The notes beneath the pieces were generated by a model. The model did not search any database and had not been told where the DNA came from. It was given only the letters and a program-made list of their open reading frames with translations. This document shows, one piece after another, positions 41,638 through 50,739 of a stretch of DNA of 55,138 nucleotides. The translations under genes were made by a program, and so were the position numbers. Every line of letters begins with the position of its first letter. Position 1 is the first letter of the stretch. The stretch is from Oceanicola sp. S124 (GTDB taxonomy: Bacteria > Pseudomonadota > Alphaproteobacteria > Rhodobacterales > Rhodobacteraceae): contig NZ_AFPM01000042.1 in NCBI RefSeq assembly GCF_000220565.1, positions 1 to 55,138 of the forward strand, read 5' to 3'.

Positions 41638-42403
41638 CGGCGTTCTGCACCTAGGCTCCGGGACGCTGTTGGAAGGGGGACGCGCGCCATTTGCCGAGGA
41701 TTTACAAATGGCCCCTGGGGTCTGGGGCGACAACTCAACTGAGAAGACAGATCGATCCTGACCAGTCCGTTTGCCGTTTCTTGTATGAGCGGGGTAGGAG
41801 CGCGCACTCTCGAGTTATGAGTGTGGAGGAAGGAACTGAGCTCATCCGGGACTAGGAATGGCTACTGTCTTCGCAAGGTGAAGTCCTAGGGGGAGGCGCA
41901 GAGTGGCCGGGGATGCCTTTTGGCGCGGCAGCAGTTTGGGGGCTTAAGGCTCCCATACCCTGTTGAGCGGCTGCTCTGATGCAACACGGCATGGGCGCTA
42001 CCCTGAGAGGCAATCGTTTCTGCGGTATGAAGGCAGTTCGTGTGTTTGCCCCTGAGACCTTAGGACCCCCCTGGGTCAAACACCCGGCAACAGATCCGCC
42101 CCGCTGCAGGATGTGCTGGCCTGGGCCCCGGCACCGCAAGATCCGACGCATTGCCATGATAACGCTTGAGAAAATTCTAGCTGAAGAGGAACATCTCCGA
42201 TGTGCTTCCTGATTGATGCGGTGATCCTGGCCACGCTGCGCCGTCACGCCGCTGCAGGGGCCGGGATGTGAGGCGGGCAACTGGCCAGACCTGACGACGG
42301 CTCAGGTGGGCATGGCGGCCGGGTCAGGGCCGGCGCAGCAGGTTGGGAACACCCCGAGGCCTCGACGGTGCCCCGAACGGCGCGGCAGTCCGATCCCGCG
42401 CCG
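41638..42403. other. gene-poor intergenic region
   Basis: About 770 bases to the right of the outer-membrane protein gene and left of the deoR stop. Short open frames exist on both strands, but none has a ribosome-binding site and a protein-like composition. No repeats are visible to me. Confidence 0.4.
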
Positions 42404-43255
42404 TCAGGACGACGCGCCCGAGCCGTCATCCTTCGCGCCTTCCATCTGGGTATGATCGACCGTCTCGATCCGCGGCTTGTGCGGCGGGAACTTGGCCCGG
42501 TCCTCCTCGAGCAGACCGGCATCGGTGATGATGAGGTCGATCGAGGCAATGGGGACCGTGCGGTGCAGGGCGCATGACATGAAACGGCTGCTGTCGGCGA
42601 TCAGCACAACCTCCCGAGCCGCGGCAGCCATCGCGCGCTTCAGCTGGCCCAGTTCGAGGTTCGTCTCAGAGGTTCCGGTCTCGTCAATCGCGGTCGCCGA
42701 GGTGAAGAAGATATCGCAGTGGATATTCTTCAGAAACCCAAGCCCGGGCTCTCCCAACAGGCTGAAAGAGCCGACGCGACAGGCTCCGCCGGGCACGATC
42801 AGGGTGATGTTGTCCCTGTAGGTGAGCTGCTTTGCCACGTAGAGGTCATTGGTGATGACGGTGAGCGGAAAGTCGATCTTGGAGATTTCATCGGCAAGGC
42901 GGTGGCAGATGACGGCGCCCGTATCGATCAGCAGCGACTGGTTCGGCTCAATCAGCTTGAGCGCCTCTTGGACGATGGCCTGCTTTTCCTCAACGGCGGT
43001 GCGTTGCGACAGATCGGTGGAGGGTTCGTAGCTCGAGCGCGAGCGGATCGCCACCGCGCCGCCATGGGTCCGCCGCACGAGCCCCTCGCCCGCCAGCACA
43101 TCCAGATCGCGGCGGATGGTCGAGACCGAGATCCCGAGCATCCGTGCAAGATCCTGGCCCGAGCCGGCTTGGTTCTGCTTGAACCATTCGATGAGATGCT
43201 GCCGACGTTCTGCCGGCAACATCTCTTCGTTCACTGTGTCCTCTGACTTCCGCAA
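42404..43255 (-). CDS. DeoR-family transcriptional regulator
   Basis: A 283-residue repressor with an N-terminal helix-turn-helix (LIEWFKQNQAGSGQDLARMLGISVSTIRRDLDVLAGEGLVRRTHGGA). A DeoRC sensor domain follows (LLIDTGAVICHRLADEI, VPGGACRVGSFSLLGEPG, FTSATAIDETGTSE, VVLIADSSRFM) that binds a phosphorylated sugar or similar effector in this family. The TTG at 43255 is supported by GAGGAGG six to eight bases upstream; an ATG at 43222 is the conservative alternative. It is the last gene of the leftward dctPQM operon and probably regulates that operon and the divergent hyu genes. Confidence 0.9.
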   Translation of the reverse strand: MRKSEDTVNEEMLPAERRQHLIEWFKQNQAGSGQDLARMLGISVSTIRRDLDVLAGEGLVRRTHGGAVAIRSRSSYEPSTDLSQRTAVEEKQAIVQEALKLIEPNQSLLIDTGAVICHRLADEISKIDFPLTVITNDLYVAKQLTYRDNITLIVPGGACRVGSFSLLGEPGLGFLKNIHCDIFFTSATAIDETGTSETNLELGQLKRAMAAAAREVVLIADSSRFMSCALHRTVPIASIDLIITDAGLLEEDRAKFPPHKPRIETVDHTQMEGAKDDGSGASS

Positions 43256-43313
43256 GGGGACCTCCTCAAATCGTGTCTGGTTCGCATGACAGGGTCATCG
43301 GTAACGCCCCGCG

Positions 43314-44618
43314 TCAAAGGTAGCTAGGAAGCCACAGCACAATCTGCGGGAATATGGCAAGAATGACCGTTCCAAGGCAGAGCAGCAGGAAGAACGGCAT
43401 CGTCGCGCGGACGGTTTCCCCCATGGAACGCTGCGTAAGACCTTGCAGGACGAAGAGATTCAGGCCGACGGGCGGTGTCAGGGCGCTCATCTCGATCATG
43501 ATGACCAGATAGATCCCGAACCACAACGGGTCGAAACCCGCCTGCACGATCAGCGGCACGGCGATCGGGACCGTCATCACGGTCATGGAGGTGCCGTCGA
43601 GGAACATGCCCAGCACGATGTAGAGCCCCGCGAGGATCAGAAGGACACCGTAGGGCGACAGGTCCAGCGCCGAGATGGTCTGCGTGATCTGGTTGGGCAA
43701 CTGCATGAAGGCGATCGCCGCCGACAGGAAGGAAGACGCCGCGATCAGCATGAGGATCATCGCCGAAACGCGTATGGTCGCCGCCAGGCTGTCGCGCATC
43801 AGCTTGAGCGAGAACTGCCCCGTGACGCTGGTGATCACGATTGCCCCGAAAACCCCTACGGCGGCCGCTTCAGAGGGCGTGGCGATACCCGAATAGATCG
43901 AGCCGAGCACGACGAACATCAGCAGCATGATCGGCAGCAGCTCAATCAGGCCACGGCCGATGGCTCGCGCGGTCACGGTGCCGTCGTAGCGCGGGGCGCG
44001 CTCGGGATGCAGGATCGCCATGAGCGCAATGTAGCCCGCATAGAGGCTGGCCATCATCAGGCCCGGAAGGACGCCGCCGGCGAAGAGCTTGGCGATGGAG
44101 ACCTCGGCCAGCACGCCGTAGACGATCATCGCGATCGAGGGCGGGATCAGCAGTCCGAAAGAGCCCGCCCCGGCGAGGGATCCCGCGGCGAGGCGCAGGT
44201 CATAGCCGCGCGCCTGCAGTTCGGGGATGGTGATCTTGCCCACCGTCGCGGTGGTGGCGGTGGATGACCCCGAGATCGCCGCAAAAACGGTGCAGCCGAA
44301 GACGTTGGTGTGCAGCAGGCCTCCGGGGATGCGTGCGACCAGCGGCGCAAGACCGCGGAAGAGGCGTTGCGAGATATCGGTACGGAAGATGATGTCCCCC
44401 ATCCACATGAAGATCGGGATGGCGGCCAGCTCCCACGAGATGGCCGAGGAGGAGATCACCTTGGTGGCGATGGTGCCGATGCGGGCGTCGCTGAAATCGA
44501 GAACGAAGTACATCGCCGAAGCGCCGACCAGCATCAGGCCGGAAAAGATCCACGTGCCCGAGCCTAGGAAGACGACGAGAAGCAGAAGGAGGACCGTGGC
44601 GGAAAACGTGATGGTCAT
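43314..44618 (-). CDS. dctM: TRAP transporter large permease (DctM family)
   Basis: A 434-residue, roughly 12-helix TRAP permease with MWMGDIIFRTDISQRLFRGLAPLVARIPGGLLHTNVFGCTVFAAISGSSTATTATVGKI, GAGSFGLLIPPSIAMIVYG, SGIATPSEAAAVGVFGA and VIMIEMSALTPPVGLNLFVLQGL. These are the signatures of the C4-dicarboxylate-type DctM group. It is 13 bases after the small permease in the operon. Confidence 0.94.
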   Translation of the reverse strand: MTITFSATVLLLLLVVFLGSGTWIFSGLMLVGASAMYFVLDFSDARIGTIATKVISSSAISWELAAIPIFMWMGDIIFRTDISQRLFRGLAPLVARIPGGLLHTNVFGCTVFAAISGSSTATTATVGKITIPELQARGYDLRLAAGSLAGAGSFGLLIPPSIAMIVYGVLAEVSIAKLFAGGVLPGLMMASLYAGYIALMAILHPERAPRYDGTVTARAIGRGLIELLPIMLLMFVVLGSIYSGIATPSEAAAVGVFGAIVITSVTGQFSLKLMRDSLAATIRVSAMILMLIAASSFLSAAIAFMQLPNQITQTISALDLSPYGVLLILAGLYIVLGMFLDGTSMTVMTVPIAVPLIVQAGFDPLWFGIYLVIMIEMSALTPPVGLNLFVLQGLTQRSMGETVRATMPFFLLLCLGTVILAIFPQIVLWLPSYL

Positions 44619-44631
44619 GAGGTCTCTCCGG

Positions 44632-45216
44632 TCAGAGGGTCAGGGCGCGTTCGTCGGCATGGCCGACCACGACGAGACGGATCGCGCGCACGACCATCTG
44701 CAGCAGAAGCAGGACGAGGCCGGTGAAGAAGAGGCTTTCGGGGATCCAGAGAGGGATCGGGATCAGGTGTTCGCTGACCGAGCCGCGCGCGAAGAGCTTC
44801 GTGACCGCAGCCCATTGGTGCATCGCGAGGAAGGCCATGATGCCGGCGGAGGTCGATATGGCGAAGGCTTCGACGATCCAGCGCGGCACGCCCGACAGCT
44901 GGTCGGTAAGCGCGGTCACCCGGATCATGGCGCCCTCCTCGAGGGCCCAGGGGGCCGCGAGAAAGGTGATGGCCGCCACGCCGTAACCGACCAGGACATC
45001 GGCCATGTAGGTCGAGGTAGAGAACATCCGCATGCAGATCTCGAGCAGGATGAGCAGTGTCATCGCCACCAGAAGAGTGGCCGAGACAACGGCTGCGGTC
45101 CGGTTGAGGATCGTCGAAACGCGGGCAATGGCGCCAAGCCAGACCGGATCGTCGTTGACGTCGGGGTGATGGTGCTCTTCGATCTCGGGGAGTTCAGGGC
45201 TCACTGCGTGCTCCAT
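44632..45216 (-). CDS. dctQ: TRAP transporter small permease (DctQ family)
   Basis: A 194-residue protein with four hydrophobic helices and an N-terminal soluble, acidic/His-rich extension (LPEIEEHHHPDVNDD). The helix-2 region (ADVLVGYGVAAITFLAAPWALEEGAMIRVTALTDQL) is the DctQ-type segment. It lies between the binding-protein and large-permease genes. Confidence 0.88.
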   Translation of the reverse strand: MEHAVSPELPEIEEHHHPDVNDDPVWLGAIARVSTILNRTAAVVSATLLVAMTLLILLEICMRMFSTSTYMADVLVGYGVAAITFLAAPWALEEGAMIRVTALTDQLSGVPRWIVEAFAISTSAGIMAFLAMHQWAAVTKLFARGSVSEHLIPIPLWIPESLFFTGLVLLLLQMVVRAIRLVVVGHADERALTL

Positions 45217-45273
45217 GGTTCAACATTGGCAAGAGCCGCGCCCCGGCAAGGGGCGCGGCGGGGCAGGAGCGGC

Positions 45274-46290
45274 TCAACCCTGCTGGGACTTCAGCTCCTC
45301 GAAGCGGGCGAGGATCGCCGCACCGCGCTCGCCGGTCTCGGCCAGCCAGCCCTCACGCACCTGTTCACCGGCGGCCCGCAGGTGCTCGAAGACCTCTGCC
45401 GGAACATCGGCGTTGCGGGTGACCGTCATGCCGTTCTCCGCCATCTTGGTATAGGCGGTATCGATGGAGGCACGGATGGTCTCCCAGTTGAAGGCGTCGC
45501 AGGCATCGACGCTCTCAAGCATCGCAGTGCGGACCTCCTCGGGCAGGGCGTCGAACTCGTCCTTGTTCACATGGCACATGAAGAGGCCCATGGCATAGCT
45601 CAACTCGGTGAAATCGCTGAGGTAGTCCCAGATCGAGAGCTGGATCGCGCCATCCGCAGAGGTCAGCACGGCGTCGAGACCGCCGGTAGACAGCTGCGGG
45701 ATCAGGTCGGACCATGCCACCTGCAACGGTGCGGCGCCGGCGTTCTTAAGGGTCTGCGTGCCGTTCACGTCATAGGTGCGGATGCGCAGGCCCGAGAGGG
45801 CCTCGGTCGAGGTGATGGGCATCTTGGCGTGGATGCCCGACGGCGCATTGGGCATGGCCCAGAGCAGCACCATGTCGTTCTCCTCGAACACCTTCGCGTA
45901 TTCCTCGCGCGCGGCCTGCCAGAGCAGATAGGCCTCGTCGAGGTTGGCGGCGATGAAGGGAAGCGAGGACAGGTTGAACAGCGGGTCGATGCCACCGAGC
46001 TGCGTCATCAGGGTGACTGCCGCCTGAACACCACCGTCCTGCACGGCATCGAAGTGGTCGATCGATTTGTAGCCGAGCGCGCCACCGCCCTGGTAGTTGA
46101 TGGTCAGCTGGTCGCCGACCCGCTTGTTCATCTCTTCGATGAAGAAGCTGCACGCCTGACCGGTGAGGGACGTCGCACCGTACTCGTCCGACATGTCCCA
46201 GCGGACATTTGCGAGGACGGGACCGGAGAACGCGACGAGTGCGCCGGTCGCGGTTGCGGTGCGCATGAACGCGCGACGGGTGAAAGTCAT
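45274..46290 (-). CDS. dctP: TRAP transporter solute-binding protein (DctP family)
   Basis: A 338-residue periplasmic protein with a twin-arginine-like signal (MTFTRRAFMRTATATGALVAFSGPVLA). The mature protein shows TINYQGGGALGYKSIDHFDAVQDGGVQAAVTLMTQLGGIDPLFNLSSLPFI, GLRIRTYDVNGTQTLKNAGAAPLQVAWSDLIPQLSTGGLDAVLTSADGAI and a helical C terminus, as in DctP proteins. The Arg in GLRIRTYD is the position that normally grips the ligand carboxylate. The ATG at 46290 follows GGGAG. First gene of the operon dctPQM-deoR. The cargo is presumably the substrate or product of the divergent hyu genes. Confidence 0.92.
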   Translation of the reverse strand: MTFTRRAFMRTATATGALVAFSGPVLANVRWDMSDEYGATSLTGQACSFFIEEMNKRVGDQLTINYQGGGALGYKSIDHFDAVQDGGVQAAVTLMTQLGGIDPLFNLSSLPFIAANLDEAYLLWQAAREEYAKVFEENDMVLLWAMPNAPSGIHAKMPITSTEALSGLRIRTYDVNGTQTLKNAGAAPLQVAWSDLIPQLSTGGLDAVLTSADGAIQLSIWDYLSDFTELSYAMGLFMCHVNKDEFDALPEEVRTAMLESVDACDAFNWETIRASIDTAYTKMAENGMTVTRNADVPAEVFEHLRAAGEQVREGWLAETGERGAAILARFEELKSQQG

Positions 46291-46969
46291 GATTAAGCTC
46301 CCTGCGATTGCTATCGTTACGGGCGGGTACGTTCTGCCGCACCGATCATTGAGGCATGCCCATTGATGTCGCCATGCAGGCACAGATGATAGGTTTGCGT
46401 CAAGAAAGTTTCATTTTCTTTCAGGGTGCAGCGATCTGGCTGCGCGTATTTGCGGTATTTTCGCGTATTCGCCCACCTATTGGGCGATCATGCGCACTCA
46501 TGGAAGTTATTGAGAGATTTTCATTCACACTTGCCCGCAAATGAGCAAGTCTGGGACCGCAGTGGAGATACGTGTCGATTCTCCCGTACGAGACAGGACC
46601 AGGCAGCAATTCATGCCGTCACAGACGAGATCCCATCCGATTCTTCTGATCTTTCGCCCGGAAGGTGCAAAGAGCGGGCTCAACGCGTGGCATCGCAGTG
46701 TCGTCCAGCTTGGGCGAGACGGGATCCGCGACGGGTTCCCCTGCCAGAGTCCGGGTCTTGAGGTGACGTTTTCTGCGTGCTTTGCGGAAGGTCCACCTCA
46801 GAACTTGCAAGTCGAGCATCTTCGAAGACAAGCTGACGCCGATCCGGCACCGGCACCCGAGGCGCGCGCCCGTGCGACCCTCTCTTTTATCCCCGCGTCC
46901 TGTCAGGTGGCGCGGCACATCCCGCAAACGGCCGCCCGCGCGGCCTGAACCAAAGGTAGGAAGGCAGCA
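46291..46969. promoter_or_regulatory. divergent control region between dctP and hyuA
   Basis: About 680 bases. GAAAGTTTCATTTTCTTTC (46404-46422) has GAAAG/CTTTC arms and repeated TTTC steps, a plausible DeoR-type operator. Three GCGTATT/GGTATT-type repeats follow at about 46442-46471. Open frames here have no protein-like composition. Confidence 0.5.
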
Positions 46970-49024
46970 ATGGCCTGGAGAATTGGCGTAGATTCCGGAG
47001 GCACGTTCACCGATGTGTGCCTCTTTGACGAGGACAGCGGCAAGGTGGAGATCTGGAAAGTCTCCTCGACCCCGGATGACCCCTCGCGCGGCATCACCAC
47101 GGGCGTGGTCGAGGGCCTCGACCAGGTTGGCAAGACCGCCAAGGACCTGTCGTTCCTCGGTCACGGCACCACCGTCGCCACCAATGCGCTGATCGAGCTG
47201 CGGGGCGTGAAGACCGGCCTCATCGTATCGGACGGTTTCCGCGACCTGCTGGAGATCGGCCGGCAGAAGCGCCCGAACCTCTACGACATGAACGCGGACA
47301 AGCCCGAGCAACTCGTGTCCCGCGACCTTCGCCGCGAAGTGCCGGAGCGGATGAGATACGATGGCACGGTCGATGTGCCGCTCGACGAGGCCGCGCTGCG
47401 CGCCGAGCTGCGCGCGCTGGCCGGGCAGGACATCAAGTCGCTCGCGGTCTGCTTCCTCTACGGTTTCCTCAACACCGAGCACGAGGAACTGGCCAAGCGC
47501 GTGATCGCTGAAGAGCTTCCCGAGGTCTTCGTCTCGACCTCGCATGATGTCGCGCCGGAGTTCCGCGAATTCGAGCGGCTGTCGACCACCGTGGTCAACG
47601 CCTATCTCGGTCCGGTCATGCAGCGCTACATCCGCCGCCTGAAGGAGAACCTCGCAGAGATCGGCCTGGAGATCGCGCCACAGCTCACCCAGTCCAACGG
47701 CGGCGTGATCGGGTTCGACACCGCGGCGAACCTTCCCGTGCGTACCGTGCTTTCCGGCCCTTCGACCGGGGTGGTAGCGGCGCAGGCCATCGGGAAGATG
47801 TCCGGCTTCGACAATATCATCACCTTCGATGTCGGCGGCACCTCTTCCGACGTGGCCCTGCTGCAGAACGGCGTTTGCCAGCTCACCGGCGAGGCCGATG
47901 TCCATGGCTACCCGATCAAGGCCCCCATGCTCGACATCCACACCGTGGGCGCGGGCGGCGGCTCCATCGCCAATGTCGACAGCGGTGGCCTGCTCAAGGT
48001 CGGGCCGCGTTCGGCCGGGGCCCATCCGGGGCCGGTCTGCTACGGCCTCGGCTCGACCGAACCCACGGTGACCGACGCCAATATCGTGCTGCAGACCCTC
48101 AACCCCGTCGAAATCCTCGGCGGCCGCATGAAGGTGCGCCGCGATCTGGCCGTCGAGAGCGTGCAGCGCCTCGCCGACAAGCTCGGCCTCGACGTCATGG
48201 AGACCGCTCAGGGCATCATCTCGGTCGTGACCGCCAACATGGCGAAGGCGATCCGCGTGATCTCCGTGCAGCGCGGCCATGACCCGCGGGACTATGCGCT
48301 GATGGCCTTCGGCGGCGCAGGACCGCTGCACGCGGCGCGCCTCGCCCGAGAGCTCGACATGGGGCAGGTTATCGTGCCGCTGACGCCGGGAACGCTTTGC
48401 GCTCTGGGCCTGCTGCTCACCGACCTGCGCGCGGATTTCGCCATCTCGCGCCTGCTGCCGCTCGACGACAGCGCGCTGACCTCGATCGACGCCGGCTTCG
48501 CCGACCTCATGGGGCAGGCCGCCGCCTGGTTCGATGCCGAGGACATCGCCGGGGACCGCCGCGTGATGACGCGCACCGCGGACATGCGCTACATGGGCCA
48601 GAACTACGAGCTTTCGGTTGCCGTGCCTGCCGGTCCGATCACCTCCGAGACCTTCAAGGCGCTCGAGGAAGGTTTCGAGGCCGCCCACCGTCAACGCTTC
48701 GGCTTCGTCGCGGAAGGCGAGCAGATCCAGCTTGTCACCCTGCGCCTGGAGGCGGCCGGCGTCGTCAACAAGGCCCAGTTCAAGCCACAGCCCGATGAGG
48801 GCCCCGATGCCTCGGCGGCGCAGATCGGCACCCGCGATGTCTACATGGCAGAGGCGGCGGACTTCCTGCCCTGCGCGGTCTACGCCCGTGACAAGCTGCG
48901 CCCTGGAAACGTGATCCAGGGCCCCGCCATCGTCGAGCAGATGGACACGACCACGGTCATCCTGCCCGACATGACGGGCTCGGTGGACAGCTATCTCAAT
49001 CTGATCCTGGAGGTGAAGGCATGA
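46970..49024 (+). CDS. hyuA: hydantoinase/oxoprolinase family protein, subunit A
   Basis: ATP-dependent cyclic-amide hydrolase subunit of the HyuA/N-methylhydantoinase A type, which opens hydantoin- or oxoproline-like rings with its B partner. The 684-residue protein shows the ASKHA phosphate loop IGVDSGGTFTDVCLFD (residues 5-20), GHGTTVATNALIE, SGPSTGVVAAQAIG (~262), ITFDVGGTSSDVAL (~284), TVGAGGGSIANVDSGG and MAFGGAGPLHAARLA (~444). AGGAAGG precedes the ATG. Its stop overlaps hyuB by four bases. Acetone/acetophenone-carboxylase-like enzymes share this fold, so the substrate is not settled. Confidence 0.93.
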   Translation: MAWRIGVDSGGTFTDVCLFDEDSGKVEIWKVSSTPDDPSRGITTGVVEGLDQVGKTAKDLSFLGHGTTVATNALIELRGVKTGLIVSDGFRDLLEIGRQKRPNLYDMNADKPEQLVSRDLRREVPERMRYDGTVDVPLDEAALRAELRALAGQDIKSLAVCFLYGFLNTEHEELAKRVIAEELPEVFVSTSHDVAPEFREFERLSTTVVNAYLGPVMQRYIRRLKENLAEIGLEIAPQLTQSNGGVIGFDTAANLPVRTVLSGPSTGVVAAQAIGKMSGFDNIITFDVGGTSSDVALLQNGVCQLTGEADVHGYPIKAPMLDIHTVGAGGGSIANVDSGGLLKVGPRSAGAHPGPVCYGLGSTEPTVTDANIVLQTLNPVEILGGRMKVRRDLAVESVQRLADKLGLDVMETAQGIISVVTANMAKAIRVISVQRGHDPRDYALMAFGGAGPLHAARLARELDMGQVIVPLTPGTLCALGLLLTDLRADFAISRLLPLDDSALTSIDAGFADLMGQAAAWFDAEDIAGDRRVMTRTADMRYMGQNYELSVAVPAGPITSETFKALEEGFEAAHRQRFGFVAEGEQIQLVTLRLEAAGVVNKAQFKPQPDEGPDASAAQIGTRDVYMAEAADFLPCAVYARDKLRPGNVIQGPAIVEQMDTTTVILPDMTGSVDSYLNLILEVKA

Positions 49025-50658
49025 CCGCACCCGAGAAAATGGCCATCGATCCGATCACGGTCGAGGTGATCGGCTCTGCGCTGCAGTCCATCGTCGAGGA
49101 AATGGGCGAGGCGCTGGTGCGTGCGTCCTATTCGACCAACATCAAGGAGCGGCGCGACTGCTCTACCGCGCTCTTCGATCATCGCGGCAACACCCTGTGC
49201 CAGGCGGAACACATTCCGATGCACCTTGGCTCTTTCCTGGGGGTGATCCCCGCGATCCGCGCGCGCTTCGAGATGGCGGACATCCGGCCGGGCGACGTGT
49301 TCATGGCCAACGACGCCTATGCCGGCGGTGCGACGCACCTGCCCGACATCGTCCTGGCCGAACCGATCTTCGTCGATGGCGGGCTTGTGGCCTGGGCGGT
49401 CAACACCGCGCACCATTCGGATTTCGCCGACCGCGGCCATGAGCACATCTATCAGGAAGGCATCCGCATTCCGCCGGTGCGCCTCTACCGCGAGGGCGTC
49501 CTGAACCAGGACCTGCAAGAGATGTTCCTGCTCAACTGCCAGGTGCCGCGCGAACGCATTTCGGACCTGCGCGCCCAGATGTCGGCCAACCGGCTCTGCG
49601 TGCAGCGGCTGCGCGACCTCTGCACCAAGTACGGTGCCGCGAAGGTCCTTGCCGCCGGTGACGCCCTGCAGGACTACGCCGAGCGCAAGATGCGGGCGGC
49701 GATCGAGGCGATCCCCGACGGAACCTACAGCTTCGAGGACCAGTTCGACAGCAACCAGTGGTCCGGCGCGATGACGTTCAAGGTGGATGTCACCGTGACG
49801 GGCGACGAGATGCTGCTGGCCTTTGACGGGCCGCCGCAGGTCCGTGGCGGGTTGAACCTGATCTATACCTCGCTTCTGGCCGCGGCCTATTTCACCGTGA
49901 AATCCGTGCTGGATCCGACCGTGCTGCCGAACGCGGGCCTGGCACGTCCGCTGACGGTGACCGCCCCCAAGGGCTCGATCCTGAACTGTGCCCACCCGGC
50001 GGCGGTCGAGGGGCGGATCGCCGCCTCGCAGCGCGTGACCGATCTGGTCTACGGGGCCCTCGCCAAGGCGCTGCCCGGCAAGGTCATGGCGGCCGGCAAC
50101 GGGTGCTGCACCGGCGCGATCTTCAACGGCGCGGACGAGGACGGCAACATGTGGGTCTACCTCGAGACCATCGGCGGCGGCGGTGGCGCGCGTCCCGGCG
50201 CCGACGGCCTTTCGGGCATCCACGTCGGCCTGACCAATACCTCGAACCTGCCGGTCGAAGCGCTGGAGCTGGAATATCCGCTCACCCTGCTGCGCTACGA
50301 ACTTGTGGACGACAGTGCGGGCCTCGGCGAGTTCCGCGGCGGCATGGGGGTGCGACGCGTCTACCGTGCCGAGAAAGCCTGCCGCTTCACCGTCGAAAGC
50401 TCCCGCGTGGCCTCGCAGCCCTGGGGCCTGGACGGCGGGCTGAGCGCCAGGGGCACCACGCTCGATTTCGGCGACGAACGCACGAGCTTCGCGGGCATGG
50501 TCGACCTGAAGCCCGGGCAGATCGTCTCGATCACCACGCCGGGTGGCGGCGGCTACGGCGACCCCGCGAAGCGCCCCGAAGCGGCCATCCGGCGCGACAT
50601 CGCGGAAGGTCGTGTCAGCGCCGAGCTCGCCCGTGCGACCTACGGCCTGGACGCCTGA
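49021..50658 (+). CDS. hyuB: hydantoinase/oxoprolinase family protein, subunit B
   Basis: The 545-residue B subunit, starting at DPITVEVIGSALQSIVEEMGEALVRASYSTNIKERRDCSTALFD. It continues with FMANDAYAGGATHLPDIVLAEPIF (~95) and HHSDFADRGHEHIYQEG, and the C-terminal GLGEFRGGMGVRRVYRAE and ITTPGGGGYGDPAKRP motifs are characteristic. It is translationally coupled to hyuA. The pair would act in the cytoplasm on an imported cyclic amide. Confidence 0.94.
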   Translation: MTAPEKMAIDPITVEVIGSALQSIVEEMGEALVRASYSTNIKERRDCSTALFDHRGNTLCQAEHIPMHLGSFLGVIPAIRARFEMADIRPGDVFMANDAYAGGATHLPDIVLAEPIFVDGGLVAWAVNTAHHSDFADRGHEHIYQEGIRIPPVRLYREGVLNQDLQEMFLLNCQVPRERISDLRAQMSANRLCVQRLRDLCTKYGAAKVLAAGDALQDYAERKMRAAIEAIPDGTYSFEDQFDSNQWSGAMTFKVDVTVTGDEMLLAFDGPPQVRGGLNLIYTSLLAAAYFTVKSVLDPTVLPNAGLARPLTVTAPKGSILNCAHPAAVEGRIAASQRVTDLVYGALAKALPGKVMAAGNGCCTGAIFNGADEDGNMWVYLETIGGGGGARPGADGLSGIHVGLTNTSNLPVEALELEYPLTLLRYELVDDSAGLGEFRGGMGVRRVYRAEKACRFTVESSRVASQPWGLDGGLSARGTTLDFGDERTSFAGMVDLKPGQIVSITTPGGGGYGDPAKRPEAAIRRDIAEGRVSAELARATYGLDA

Positions 50659-50739
50659 ACGGTCTGACCTGCCGTCGCGGGGCGCGCAGAACGCGCCCCG
50701 CCCCGCCCGATCCATCTCCTCCTGAGCAAAGAAAGCCTC

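Noticed and set aside
46541..46948. 135-codon open frame upstream of hyuA
   Set aside because: No recognisable motif; hyuA has its own well-placed site and the frame overlaps the expected control region.
46619..49030. 803-codon open frame antisense to hyuA
   Set aside because: Lies opposite a clear HyuA and has low-complexity composition.
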